From: Solirubrobacter ginsenosidimutans
Lineage (GTDB): Bacteria; Actinomycetota; Thermoleophilia; Solirubrobacterales; Solirubrobacteraceae
Assembly (NCBI RefSeq): GCF_027587205.1
Contig: NZ_JAPDOD010000003.1
Location: 186,001-250,000 of the forward strand
Reading direction: 5' to 3'
DNA: 64,000 bases
The notes below the pieces were generated by a model, which was given only the letters and a program-made list of their open reading frames with translations, searched no databases and had not been told where the DNA came from. Made by a program: the position numbers and the translations under genes. Positions 1 to 9,951 of this stretch are shown piece by piece; positions within the stretch are counted from its first letter, which is position 1, and each line of letters starts with the position of its first letter.

Positions 1-560
1 ACGCTCGGCGGCGTGACATCGGCGCGCGAGGTCCCGAGCGGGGCGGGAGTGGTGCGATCCGAGCCGACCGCCGTCGGGGTGGCCGTCGCGGTCGCGGTCG
101 GCGTGGCCGTCGGCGTCGCCGTGGCGGTCGGGGTCGCGGTCGGCGTCGCCGACGCCGTCGCGGTCGGGGTCACCGCGGCGCCGGTCACGGTCACGGTGCC
201 CACCATCGTCGCGAGGTGCACCTGGCAGACGAAGCGGTAGGTCCCCGGCTTCGTGAAGGTGTAGGACGCCTGCCCGCTCGAGACGAAGCCCGACGCGAAC
301 GCTGCCCAGGCCGGATCCTCGGCCGGCCCGGTGTCGCCCTTGACGTTGTGCGTCGTGGTGCTGCCATCGAAGTCCCACGTGACCTTCTCGCCCGTGGTGA
401 CGGCCACGTCGGCCGGGGCCCACGTGTTCGAGACCGTGGTCTTGACGACCTCGTCGGCCTTGGGCTCTGACGCGGCGGCCACGCTGACGCCACCGACGAC
501 GCAAGCCACGGCCAGCACGGCCATGGCTGCCCGCGCTGCGCCCCTCCTTCGATGACCCAT
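1..560 (-). CDS. Secreted cupredoxin (plastocyanin-like), 3' end off window
   Basis: The frame is open from the ATG at 560 to the left edge (186 codons), so the C-terminus is missing. An N-terminal signal peptide (MAVLAVACVVGGVSVAAA) leads into a cupredoxin fold. The type I copper ligands are visible: His in THNVKG, then the cluster FVCQVHLATM with Cys, His and Met. Blue-copper proteins of this kind carry single electrons outside the membrane. A Thr-Pro-Ala rich low-complexity linker follows the copper domain, so a further domain or a membrane anchor may lie beyond the edge. The gene diverges from the sugar-processing genes at 715-9890, one of which carries a PQQ sugar dehydrogenase domain that needs an electron acceptor; a partnership is inference. 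Confidence 0.85.
   Translation of the reverse strand, partial: MGHRRRGAARAAMAVLAVACVVGGVSVAAASEPKADEVVKTTVSNTWAPADVAVTTGEKVTWDFDGSTTTHNVKGDTGPAEDPAWAAFASGFVSSGQASYTFTKPGTYRFVCQVHLATMVGTVTVTGAAVTPTATASATPTATPTATATPTATPTATATATPTAVGSDRTTPAPLGTSRADVTPPS
66..180 (-). repeat. TP-rich low-complexity linker repeat
   Basis: Imperfect 6-12 bp units (gtcggcgtggcc and variants) are repeated in tandem. On the minus strand they encode alternating Thr-Pro and Thr-Ala, a flexible linker after the cupredoxin domain. Such slippage-prone tracts vary in copy number between strains. Confidence 0.75.
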
Positions 561-714
561 GTTCTCCTCCCGCACGATTCTCCCCCCTGCGCTGCCCATC
601 CGACCAGGTACTTCGGACAACAAGCAAACCAAAGCCGCGACCTTATTTCCAGATGAGTGGTAGCTTACGCCAAGTCGTTGCAGAATGCCGCAGGGGGAGA
701 AACGGGAGGGGCGG

Positions 715-3700
715 ATGCGGTCCTTGAGGACGTTGCTGGTGGTTGGGGTGCTCTTGCTGGGTGCGCTCGCGGGTTCCGCGGGGGCTGCACCCGTCCAAGA
801 TGCACCCGCCGACGTCGCTTCGTGCGGCGTCGACGAGTTCACGACAACAGCGCTTGACACCACGCGCTGGAACACGATCGTGCGGCCCAACGCCGCCGGT
901 TACAGCGTCTCCGGCGGGCAGCTGAAGCTGCGCGCCCTGACGGGCGACATGTACGGGGATCGAGCCACCGCGCAGAACCTCATACTTCAAGACGTACCGA
1001 ATGGTGCGTGGACTGCCACTACTAAGCTCGACTCGAAAGCTTTCAACCGTGAGGGCCAGCAGGCGGGTCTGATCGTCTACAAGGACGATTCGACCTTCAG
1101 CAAGTTCACGGTCATCAACAAGGGCACGCAGGGCCGCTGGTTCGAGCACATCTTCACGGCCGACAAGGTCGCGCGGCTCGAGATCGGCACCGACACCACG
1201 CCGCCACTGAACGACTCGTTCCCGGCGCTGGTCTCGATCCGTGTCATCTCCGACGGCCAGACGATCCGCGGCGAGTACTCCGGCGATGGCATCACCTGGG
1301 CGCCGATCGGGCGTCCGGCCAAGATCGGCAGCGGCGTCAAGCTCGGGCTCTACGCGGCTGACAACGCACAGGACGGCCCGGAGGTTCCCTTCGAGTTCGT
1401 CTCGCTCAACGCGCAGAGCGACGAGTTCAGCGGCACCGACCTCGAGAAGTGCCGCTGGAGCCACATCGAGCGCGAGGCCCCGGGCGGCTACCGCGTGGCC
1501 AACGGCGCCCTCGAGATCGACACCGGGCTCGACGAGGTCGACGGCACCGCGCCGAACCTGATCGGCCAGCCCGTCCCGGGCGGCACGTGGCAGGCCGAGA
1601 CCAAGATCGACCTGACGACGACGCTCGAGGGCCAGCAGGCCGGCCTGCTGCTCTACAAGGAGCCCCTCAACTGGATCAAGGTGGTGCTCGTCGACAAGGG
1701 CGCCTCGAGCCAGATCGAGTTCGTGCGCGTCAAGGACGGCCAGTACCAGCTCGACGCGCCCTTCAACGTGGCGGTGCCCGACTCGCTGACGAGCTTCTAC
1801 CTGCGCATGCGCTCCAGCGGGGCGCTGGCCACCGCGCAGTACTCGACCAACGGCACGACCTGGATCGACGTCGGCAAGTCGCGCGACATCTCAGACCTCG
1901 GCGCCGGCTACCTCGGCCCGATGGCGCTGCGCGGCGAGGCCGTGACGCCGGTCACGGCGAAGTTCGACTACGTCCGCGTCGCTCCGTCGCCGGTCGTGCC
2001 CTGCACGGCCAACGGCACACCGGAGGCGGGCTACGAACGCCTGTGGAACGGCCTCGACCTGGCCGGCACCACGCAGGCCGGTCCGGGCGGGTTCGACATC
2101 GTCAACGACGGCACCGAGGGCTGCCGCCTGGTGAGCCAAGGCGGTCTCGGCCTGCTCTGGTTCAACACCAAGACCTACGACAACTTCGTCCTGCGGGCGC
2201 AGTTCAAGACCGCCGACGCCACGGACAACTCCGGCATCTTCGTCCGCTTCCCGAACCCGGGCACGAACCCGCAGATCGCGATCGACTCGGGTCACGAGAT
2301 CCAGATCCGCGAAGGCGTCGCCGGCGACGGCGAGGACCAGAAGACGGGCTCGATCTACAACACCAAGCGCGAGATCGCGCGCGCCGCCAAACCGGCCGGG
2401 CAGTGGAACGACTACGAGATCCGCTACGAGAAGGACGTCTACACGATCACGCTCAACGGCACGGTCGTGAACACGTACACGAACACGACCGGGACGCACG
2501 CGCGGGCCGCGGGCTACATCGGCCTCCAGAACCACAGCACGGCCGACGAGGTCTCCTTCCGCAACGTGCGCATCCAGCCGCTGGCGGTGGCCGCGACGAA
2601 CCTCTTCACGACGGTCGGCATCACGACCAACGCGACCCGCGCCAACGGTCAGATCTACCCGCCGACGAACCCGTACTCGCTGCCGGCGGAGCAGATGCCG
2701 CCGTCGGGCACGGTCGGCGTGGCACCGAGCGATGCGTCCGACGACGTGCCGCTGCGGATGCCCGACACGACCGGCACGAAGCCGAACTTCGCCGGGATGG
2801 TGGGCCAGGTGTTCACGCTGCGTCCCGCCGACCAGAAGCCGTACACGAAGCTGCACTTCTTCGGGACGACGACGGACGGCGGCCCGGCGGGCGGCGACTT
2901 CACGCTGCGCTACAGCGACAACACCACCGCCACCGTCAACGTGCAGTGGCCGGACTGGTGTGGAAACGCCACCGCCAGCGCGCACTTCGCGATCGGCAAG
3001 CTCAACGGCCGCTACCGGGCGAACAGCACGGGTGACACCGCGGGCTGTGGCATCTACCACTTCCCGGTCGACAACCCGCAGCCCGCCAAGACGCTCGTCT
3101 CGGTGACGTTCCCGACGGGTGCCACGACCGGCACCAACACGCGGGCCTACCTGATGGCGCTGACGCTCGAGGCCACCGGCGCGATCTTCACGATGCCGGA
3201 CCTCTCGGGCCAGGTCGCCTTCCCGGACGACAACAAGGCGCCGACCACGTCGGCCACCTTCAACCCGGCCGCGCCGAACGGCAACGACGACTGGTACAAG
3301 GGCGCCGTCCGCGTCACGCTCAACGGCGTCGACGAGGCGGGTGGCTCCGGCGTCGAGCAGATCATGTACCGCATCGACGGCGGCGCGCCGCAGGGCTACA
3401 CCGGCGCGTTCGACTACGCGACCGAGGGCGAGCACCTCTTCGAGTACCGCTCGGTCGACGGTGCGGGCAACGCCGAGACCTATAAGCAACAGCGGCTGAA
3501 GGTCGACGCCAAGGCACCGACCACGACCACGCTCCTCACGCCGGGGAGCCCGCTCGGCGGGGACGACTGGTACGACGGTGCGGTCACGGTGCGTCTGAAC
3601 GCGGCCGACGGGGCCGGGTCGGGCACCGACGAGATCCGGTACCGGATCGATGGCGCCGCGGACTGGTCGACCTACGAGGAGCCGATCGTCGTCCACACGG

Positions 3701-4470
3701 CCGGCGAGCACGTGATCGAGTTCAGCTCGCTCGACATCGCCGGCAACGAGGAAGCGGTCAAGTCGCTGAGCCTGAAGGTCGACGAGACCGCGCCCACCAC
3801 GAGCGTGCGCCTCAACGGCGCCGACCCGGTCGCGGAGTACACGTCCGCGGTGCGGGTCGCGTTCACCCGCGACGACGGCGACGGGTCGGGGGCGGTCGAG
3901 ACCGAGTACCGGCTCGACGGCGGCGCGTGGACGAGCTACAGGACCAACGGAGCGTTCGACGTCACGGGCAATAGCGGGCACAAGGTCGAGTACCGCTCGA
4001 TCGACCTCGCCGGCAACGTCGAGAACTTCAAGTCGCTGATCTTCGTGATCCGCCCGCCCGCGACCCTGCAGTCCCCGGTGGTCATCCCACAGGCGGCGCC
4101 GGCGCCGAAGCCGAAGCCGTTCGCCTCGCTCGAGGACCTCAGCTCGAAGGTCTCGACCGTCTCCGCGCTGCGCGCGGGGAAGGTCAAGGTCAACGTGAGC
4201 TGCCAGGCCGTCGACCGCGGCACATTGAGCCTGAGCGTCACCAAGGCGGTGGCGAAGAAACTCGGCCTCAAGAGCACGACGCTCGCGAGCGGTTCGCTCC
4301 GCTGCGGGGCGCAGGGCAGGGGGACATTGACGCTCAAGCCGAGCACCAAGGTCAAGCGCGCGCTCGCCAAGACCAAGGGCTCGATCACCGCGACGCTGAC
4401 GCTGCGCCTCACAGGCTCGGCCGGCGTCGCGCGAGACACGCAGACCGTGACGCTGGAGGGGAAGTCGTGA
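715..4470 (+). CDS. Secreted multidomain lectin-like/DUF1080 (3-keto-disaccharide hydrolase) protein
   Basis: The start is placed at ATG 715 because a purine-rich SD (gggaggggcgg) lies just upstream and the product opens with a clean signal peptide (MRSLRTLLVVGVLLLGALAG); ATG 685 in the same frame would add ten residues. Of 1251 residues, about 36-230 and 235-425 are two concanavalin-like (DUF1349/GH43 C-terminal type) domains. Residues 438-623 form a DUF1080/3-keto-disaccharide hydrolase domain (FNTKTYDNFVLRAQFK, GHEIQIREG, GYIGLQNHS). Residues 624-822 are a further beta domain, 841-1113 are three OmpL47/Ig-like units (YRSVDGAGN type), and 1135-1251 form a C-terminal module shared with the next gene. 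DUF1080 proteins cleave 3-keto-glycosides. It overlaps or nearly abuts the 4488 gene and is probably co-transcribed with it. Confidence 0.85.
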   Translation: MRSLRTLLVVGVLLLGALAGSAGAAPVQDAPADVASCGVDEFTTTALDTTRWNTIVRPNAAGYSVSGGQLKLRALTGDMYGDRATAQNLILQDVPNGAWTATTKLDSKAFNREGQQAGLIVYKDDSTFSKFTVINKGTQGRWFEHIFTADKVARLEIGTDTTPPLNDSFPALVSIRVISDGQTIRGEYSGDGITWAPIGRPAKIGSGVKLGLYAADNAQDGPEVPFEFVSLNAQSDEFSGTDLEKCRWSHIEREAPGGYRVANGALEIDTGLDEVDGTAPNLIGQPVPGGTWQAETKIDLTTTLEGQQAGLLLYKEPLNWIKVVLVDKGASSQIEFVRVKDGQYQLDAPFNVAVPDSLTSFYLRMRSSGALATAQYSTNGTTWIDVGKSRDISDLGAGYLGPMALRGEAVTPVTAKFDYVRVAPSPVVPCTANGTPEAGYERLWNGLDLAGTTQAGPGGFDIVNDGTEGCRLVSQGGLGLLWFNTKTYDNFVLRAQFKTADATDNSGIFVRFPNPGTNPQIAIDSGHEIQIREGVAGDGEDQKTGSIYNTKREIARAAKPAGQWNDYEIRYEKDVYTITLNGTVVNTYTNTTGTHARAAGYIGLQNHSTADEVSFRNVRIQPLAVAATNLFTTVGITTNATRANGQIYPPTNPYSLPAEQMPPSGTVGVAPSDASDDVPLRMPDTTGTKPNFAGMVGQVFTLRPADQKPYTKLHFFGTTTDGGPAGGDFTLRYSDNTTATVNVQWPDWCGNATASAHFAIGKLNGRYRANSTGDTAGCGIYHFPVDNPQPAKTLVSVTFPTGATTGTNTRAYLMALTLEATGAIFTMPDLSGQVAFPDDNKAPTTSATFNPAAPNGNDDWYKGAVRVTLNGVDEAGGSGVEQIMYRIDGGAPQGYTGAFDYATEGEHLFEYRSVDGAGNAETYKQQRLKVDAKAPTTTTLLTPGSPLGGDDWYDGAVTVRLNAADGAGSGTDEIRYRIDGAADWSTYEEPIVVHTAGEHVIEFSSLDIAGNEEAVKSLSLKVDETAPTTSVRLNGADPVAEYTSAVRVAFTRDDGDGSGAVETEYRLDGGAWTSYRTNGAFDVTGNSGHKVEYRSIDLAGNVENFKSLIFVIRPPATLQSPVVIPQAAPAPKPKPFASLEDLSSKVSTVSALRAGKVKVNVSCQAVDRGTLSLSVTKAVAKKLGLKSTTLASGSLRCGAQGRGTLTLKPSTKVKRALAKTKGSITATLTLRLTGSAGVARDTQTVTLEGKS

Positions 4471-4487
4471 AGTCCAGGGGGAGGAAC

Positions 4488-7400
4488 ATGAAGAACACGC
4501 TGCGAGCGCTGCTCGCGAGCGCGCTGCTGCTGTTGACCTTCGCGGCCACCGCGCAGGCCCAGACCGTCAAGGTGCTCGTCTTCCACGGGCCGCCGGACGC
4601 GACGACCACCGCCGGTACGGACGCCATCAAGGCGCTCGGCACCGCGAACAACTTCGGCGTCGACGAGGCGGCCGCGGCGACGGACATCAACCCGACCAAC
4701 CTCGAGAAGTACCGCGCGGTGGTCTTCCTGAACACCGCCGGCGACCTGCTCACCACCGAGCAGGAGGCCGCGCTGCAGCGCTTCGTCGAGGCGGGCAACG
4801 GGTTCCTCGGCATCGGTTCGGCGGCGCAGGGCGAGTCCGGCTCGTTCTTCGACGGCCTGATCGGCGCGCGCCCCAGCGCGGGCAGCTCGACCGCGACCGC
4901 CCCGAAGCTCGTCGTCCCCGGCGACCGGGTGCACCCCGCGACGCGCGACCTGCCGCTGCAGTGGAACCGCTCCGACGTCTGGTACCAGTGGGCCGCGCGG
5001 GTCACCGGCACCGTGCACGTCGTCGCGCGCTACCGCGCTCCCGGCGCGCCCGCGGGCGATGCCACCAAGGACACGGGTGACAACGACACGGCGATCTCCT
5101 GGTGCCGCGACTACCGCGGCGGCCGTTCCTTCTACACCGGCATGGGCCGCACCGCGGCCGCGTACGGCGAGGCCGACTTCAAGAAGCACCTGCTCGGCGC
5201 CCTGCAGTGGACCAGCGGCCTGACCCGCGGCAACTGCAAGGCCACGATCAACGCCAACTACAAGGGCACGAAGATCATGAGCGCCGGCCCGGAGTCCACG
5301 GGCCTGGTCACCAGTGGTGAGTCGCACGGCATCGCGACCGCCAACAACGGCTGGATGCTCTACATCGGCCGCGGCGACTGCCGCACCAACGCGGAGCGCG
5401 GCTCGCTCCTGGGGCTCTCGTCGCTCGCCAAGACGCTCGACCACCGGGATCCGAACGTCGGCATCGGCTGCGGCACCGTCCACATCTACGATCCGGCGGC
5501 CTCCAACGGCACCGAGAACAGTGGCATCACGCTCGCCGGCAAGCTCGCCGTGTACGGCGACGGCGGCACCGGTGACGAGGCGACCTCGGGCAACAACCAC
5601 AAGATGGAGTACGGCCTGATCGGCATCGCGCCGTCGCCGGACTTCGCGACCACGGGTCACATCTACCTGCAGTACTTCCCGAGCTTCAACCCGGCCTCGA
5701 CGCCTCCGGGCCTGGCCGCCGATCGCCGCGCGTCGAAGATGTCGCGTCCGCGCATCTCGCGCTTCACGATCAACCTGCAGACCAAGAAGCTCGACCTGTC
5801 CTCCGAGGTCCGGATCTTCGAGTACGACGCGCAGATCTACTCCTGCTGCCACGTCGGCGGCGGCATGGGCTTCGACTCCAAGGGCGACCTTTATGTCACC
5901 ACGGGTGACACCAACTCGTCGCAGGGCTCCAACGGCTACTCGGGCAACAACCCGACCGCCAAGTGCCCGATGGGCACGGCGCCGTTCAACCCCGTGAGCG
6001 CCAACTGCGGTCCGCTGAACTTCTCCTACCAGGACGCGCGAAGGACGGCGGGCAACACCAACGACTACAACGGCAAGATGCTGCGCATCAAGCCGAAGGC
6101 GGACCTGCCGGACGGCCAGCAGCCCACGGTCGGCGTCGGGACGACGTACGACATCCCGGGCGCCGATGCCCCGAACGGCCCGAACCTGTTCGACGGCACC
6201 GAGGGTGGCGGCGGCAAGACCCGGCCCGAGATCTACGCGATGGGCCTGCGCAACCCGAGCCGCCTGTCGATCGATCCCAAGACCGACATCCCCTACACGG
6301 CGTGGGTCGGCCCGGACGCCGGCGCGCCCAGCCAGACGCAGGGTCCGTCGACCTACGAGAACGCCGCGCAGATCACCCACGCCGGCAACTACGGCTGGCC
6401 GTACTGCATGGGCAACAAGCAGCCGTACCGCGACCGCCTCGACGGCGGCGCGCTGCGCACCGACAGCCCGTCCGGCTACTTGCCGGGCGGTCCCGCCACC
6501 GGTGGCACCGAGGGTTGGTACGACTGCGACAACCTCCGCAACGATTCGCCGAACAACACCGGCCTCGTCGTGTTCCCGCACGCGACCGGCACCGGCGCCG
6601 ACGCCGGCAAGGTCCGCGGCAACAACCTCTGGTACTCGCGCGGCAACCCGGGCTCCAACAACGGCTGCCCGGACTTCCCGCGTCCCCGCGGTGCGGGTAC
6701 CGCGCCCGACTACGGCGCCACGCCGACGTCGCTGTGCCCCTACGCGCAGGACAACGGCATGACGATCATGGACGGCCCCGTCTATCGCTACAACGCGACC
6801 GCGACGGACAACTCCAAGCGCTGGCCCGAGTACTGGGACGGCCGCTGGTTCCTGCACAACAACGGCGGCCCGTCGATCAAGCACGGCCTGCTGCTGGACC
6901 CGGCCACGGCCGGCACCGGCGGCCTGCCGATCTACGCCGACAGCCTTCGTGACACGCTGACGTGGAGCAGCGGGTCCTACATGGACTCCAAGTTCGGCAC
7001 CGACGGCGCGCTCTACGTGCAGACCTACGACGGGTTCTTCACCGCGGGTCCGGGCGTCAGCATCTATCGCTACGACTACGTCGGCGGAGCCTCGACCCCG
7101 AACGCCGCGCCGAAGGGCGTGCCGATCGGCGAGTACAGGGTCCGCTTCTCGGTCGGCGGCTCGGGCGGCGTCTCCTACAAGTGGGAGTTCGGCGACGGGC
7201 AGACCTCGACCGAGGCCAACCCGACCCATCAGTACGCCGAGGCCAAGCGCTACACGGCCAAGTTGACCGTCACCTACGGCGACGGCGGCACCGACGCCAA
7301 CACGGTCAACGTCGACGTGCTCGCGCAGGCCGACGAGACCGCTCCGACCACCACTCCGGCGTTCAACCCGGCGGCGCCGGGCAACGGCGGCACGTACACG

Positions 7401-9890
7401 CGGCCGGTGACGGTCACGCTGACGGCCAGCGACGGCGCGGGCGGCTCGGGCATCGACACGACCGAGTACCGCGTCAACGGCGGCGAGTTCCAGATCTACA
7501 CGGCGCCGATCACGCGCTCGCAGCCGGGCGACTACACCGTCGAGTTCCGCTCGACGGACATCACCGGCAACGTCGAGGCGACCAAGACCGTGACCTTCAC
7601 GATCGCCGTGCCCCAGAACTGCACCCCGAGCCTCAACGACGAGTTCAACGGGACCGCGCTGGACGGCAAGTGGCAGGTGCTGCGCCCCGCGCCGGCCTAT
7701 CGCACCTTCAACGGCGACGGGCGGCTGCGGATCACGGTCCGCAACGGCGACATGATCGGCGCGACGGCGAGCGCCCAGAACGTCCTGCTGCAGGACGCCC
7801 CGGACGGCAGCTGGCAGGCGACGACCAAGCTCGACGTCTCGACGCTCACCACCGCGGGCGACCAGGCGGGCTTCGTCCTCTGGACGAGTGAGAACCCGAA
7901 CACGTTCGCCAAGATCACGTACATCTCCAAGGGCACCACCCAGCAGTACGAGTGGGTGGCGACGCGCAACGGGGCCTCGCAGATCTCGACCGGGCCGTCG
8001 ATCCCGACGCGCCCGACCGATGCCTACCTGCGCCTCAGCGCCAACGGCGCCGGCACCTACATCGCCGAGGGCTCGACCGACGGTGAGACGTGGCAGCAGA
8101 TCTCGGCCCCGATCACCGACATCGGCGATCCGACGAAGATCAAGGTCGGCCTGAAGGTGTCCAACACCCAGGACTCCACGACGCGTTACGCCGGCTTCGA
8201 CTACTTCCGGGTCGACTGCTCGGACAAGATCGCGCCGACCACCACGGCCACGCTCGACGAGGCCAAGCCCGACGGCGAGCTCGGCTGGTACACGAAGTCG
8301 CCGGAGATCACGCTGGCCGCCGACGACGGCGTGGGTGACGGCGTGGACAAGGTCACCTACAAGATCGACGGCGGCGCCGCGACGACCTACAAGGACCCGT
8401 TCACGGTCGCCGGTGAAGGCGAGCACGTGGTCGAGTACTTCGCGACCGACAACGCGGAGAACGTCGAGTCGATCAAGAAGGTCGCGTTCCGCGTGGACGC
8501 CACCGCGCCCAAGACGACGGTGGACGCCAAGCTGGCGAACGCCGAGAACGGGCCCGCGACGGTCACGCTCAACACCGACGACGGCAAGGGCTCCGGTGCG
8601 GTGCTGACCGAGTACCGCGTCGACGGCGGCCCGTGGACGACGTACATGGCCAAGGAGGAGCAGATCCTCGACGGCACCGCGGCCTCGCTGGCGCAGTGGA
8701 AGCAGGCGGGCGCGGGCAACTTCGAGCTGATGAACGACGGCTCCGGCGGGATCAACCCCGTCGGCGGCCTGGGCATGCTCTGGTACCCGAAGCCCTACGG
8801 CGACTACAAGCTCAAGCTGCAGTTCCGTGAGGGCCAGGGGACGAACGGGTTCTCCAACGGCGGTGTGTTCATCCGCTTCCCGAACCCGGAGCAGTCGCCG
8901 CGGACCGATACGTGCGCCAAGACCGGCTCGGCAGCGACCGACAACGCCTGGGTGGCCATCTACTGCGGCCACGAGATCCAGATCTACGACGGCACGACCG
9001 GTGAGACGCGCAAGACCGGCTCCGTGTACACGTTCGACAACAACGACATCGACGAGATCGGGCCGGCCAAGCCGCGCGGCGATTGGGAGGACTACGAGAT
9101 CGACGTCGTGGGGCAGAAGTTCACGATCAGCCGTAACGGCGTCGTGATCAAGGTGTTCGAGAACGCGCCGGGCAAGCAGTCCGACCGCGGCGGCGACCCG
9201 CCGACCGACCTGCGCCAGTTCGCGCAGGGCTACATCGGCCTGCAGAACCACGGCGGTGCGGACGACATCCAGTACCGCAACGTCCGGATCGAGGATCTCT
9301 CGCCCGGCGCGCGCGGCGTCGTCACGGCGAAGCCGTTCACGGTCACGGGCAAGGGCCCGCACACGATCGAGGTCCGCTCGACCGACGCCGCCGGCAACCA
9401 GGAGGCCAAGACGCCGTTCGGCTTCGAGATCGGGGCCACGACGCCGCCCGGCTCCACCGGCGACGGGTCGACGCCGCTGCCGGTCGTGCAGCAGAACCCG
9501 ATCAGCCCGACGCTGCCGGTCATGGCGGCCTCGACGGCGACGGCGAAGTTCGGGACGATCTCGTCGAAGATCACCCGCGCGACCTTCGCCAAGAAGGGCG
9601 TCGCCGTGCCGATCTCCTGCACCGGCGCGATGGACGGCTCGGCGACGCTGACGGTCTCGTCGGCGGTCGCCAAGCAGCTCAAGCTGGCCAAGACGACGTT
9701 GGCCAGCGCCGACGCCAAGTGCTACGGCCCGCACTCGATCAAGGTGAGCCTCAAGCCCTCCTCATCGCTGGCCCGGGCGCTGGCCCGCAAGGGCGGGCCC
9801 AAGAGCGTGAAGCTCACGCTCTCCGTGCAGATGCGCGTCTTCGGCAAGGCGCCGCAGACGCTCAGGAAGACGATCACGCTGAAGCGCTAG
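4488..9890 (+). CDS. Secreted ThuA-PQQ sugar dehydrogenase-PKD-DUF1080 fusion
   Basis: ATG 4488 is chosen because it follows agggggaggaac and gives the signal peptide MKNTLRALLASALLLLTFA; GTG 4467, overlapping the previous stop, is the alternative. Order in the 1800-aa product: ThuA domain (about 25-240), glucose/sorbosone dehydrogenase-like beta-propeller (260-864), PKD (880-944, WEFGDGQTS), Ig-like (952-1039), concanavalin-like (1043-1243), Ig-like (1247-1337), and a second Ig-like unit that is split by a DUF1080 domain (about 1389-1604). The C-terminal module (1684-1800) matches the one in the 715 gene. ThuA proteins act on 3-keto sugars and the propeller family uses PQQ, so an extracellular oxidise-isomerise-cleave role is plausible. 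No catalytic assignment can be proven from sequence alone. Confidence 0.87.
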   Translation: MKNTLRALLASALLLLTFAATAQAQTVKVLVFHGPPDATTTAGTDAIKALGTANNFGVDEAAAATDINPTNLEKYRAVVFLNTAGDLLTTEQEAALQRFVEAGNGFLGIGSAAQGESGSFFDGLIGARPSAGSSTATAPKLVVPGDRVHPATRDLPLQWNRSDVWYQWAARVTGTVHVVARYRAPGAPAGDATKDTGDNDTAISWCRDYRGGRSFYTGMGRTAAAYGEADFKKHLLGALQWTSGLTRGNCKATINANYKGTKIMSAGPESTGLVTSGESHGIATANNGWMLYIGRGDCRTNAERGSLLGLSSLAKTLDHRDPNVGIGCGTVHIYDPAASNGTENSGITLAGKLAVYGDGGTGDEATSGNNHKMEYGLIGIAPSPDFATTGHIYLQYFPSFNPASTPPGLAADRRASKMSRPRISRFTINLQTKKLDLSSEVRIFEYDAQIYSCCHVGGGMGFDSKGDLYVTTGDTNSSQGSNGYSGNNPTAKCPMGTAPFNPVSANCGPLNFSYQDARRTAGNTNDYNGKMLRIKPKADLPDGQQPTVGVGTTYDIPGADAPNGPNLFDGTEGGGGKTRPEIYAMGLRNPSRLSIDPKTDIPYTAWVGPDAGAPSQTQGPSTYENAAQITHAGNYGWPYCMGNKQPYRDRLDGGALRTDSPSGYLPGGPATGGTEGWYDCDNLRNDSPNNTGLVVFPHATGTGADAGKVRGNNLWYSRGNPGSNNGCPDFPRPRGAGTAPDYGATPTSLCPYAQDNGMTIMDGPVYRYNATATDNSKRWPEYWDGRWFLHNNGGPSIKHGLLLDPATAGTGGLPIYADSLRDTLTWSSGSYMDSKFGTDGALYVQTYDGFFTAGPGVSIYRYDYVGGASTPNAAPKGVPIGEYRVRFSVGGSGGVSYKWEFGDGQTSTEANPTHQYAEAKRYTAKLTVTYGDGGTDANTVNVDVLAQADETAPTTTPAFNPAAPGNGGTYTRPVTVTLTASDGAGGSGIDTTEYRVNGGEFQIYTAPITRSQPGDYTVEFRSTDITGNVEATKTVTFTIAVPQNCTPSLNDEFNGTALDGKWQVLRPAPAYRTFNGDGRLRITVRNGDMIGATASAQNVLLQDAPDGSWQATTKLDVSTLTTAGDQAGFVLWTSENPNTFAKITYISKGTTQQYEWVATRNGASQISTGPSIPTRPTDAYLRLSANGAGTYIAEGSTDGETWQQISAPITDIGDPTKIKVGLKVSNTQDSTTRYAGFDYFRVDCSDKIAPTTTATLDEAKPDGELGWYTKSPEITLAADDGVGDGVDKVTYKIDGGAATTYKDPFTVAGEGEHVVEYFATDNAENVESIKKVAFRVDATAPKTTVDAKLANAENGPATVTLNTDDGKGSGAVLTEYRVDGGPWTTYMAKEEQILDGTAASLAQWKQAGAGNFELMNDGSGGINPVGGLGMLWYPKPYGDYKLKLQFREGQGTNGFSNGGVFIRFPNPEQSPRTDTCAKTGSAATDNAWVAIYCGHEIQIYDGTTGETRKTGSVYTFDNNDIDEIGPAKPRGDWEDYEIDVVGQKFTISRNGVVIKVFENAPGKQSDRGGDPPTDLRQFAQGYIGLQNHGGADDIQYRNVRIEDLSPGARGVVTAKPFTVTGKGPHTIEVRSTDAAGNQEAKTPFGFEIGATTPPGSTGDGSTPLPVVQQNPISPTLPVMAASTATAKFGTISSKITRATFAKKGVAVPISCTGAMDGSATLTVSSAVAKQLKLAKTTLASADAKCYGPHSIKVSLKPSSSLARALARKGGPKSVKLTLSVQMRVFGKAPQTLRKTITLKR

Positions 9891-9898
9891 GCGTGTGG

Positions 9899-9928
9899 GC
9901 GCGGGGCGGCCTCCGGGCCGCCCCGCGC
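9899..9928 (+). terminator. Strong hairpin terminator after the ThuA fusion gene
   Basis: A perfect 13-bp stem (gcgcggggcggcc / ggccgccccgcgc) closes a 4-nt loop (tccg), beginning 9 nt after the stop at 9890. There is no U-tract. It would end the 715-9890 transcript, and it argues against starting the next gene at GTG 9895. Confidence 0.75.
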
Positions 9929-9951
9929 GCAGCTTTGCCACGATCCGTCGC

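Noticed and set aside
13..240. A 75-aa Val/Ala-repeat protein on the plus strand
   Set aside because: It is the reverse reading of the Thr-Pro linker of the cupredoxin gene.
3936..9734. A 1932-aa open frame on the minus strand opposite the ThuA fusion gene
   Set aside because: It is Arg/Val/Gly-rich with no domain, and mirrors the codon bias of the real gene on the other strand.
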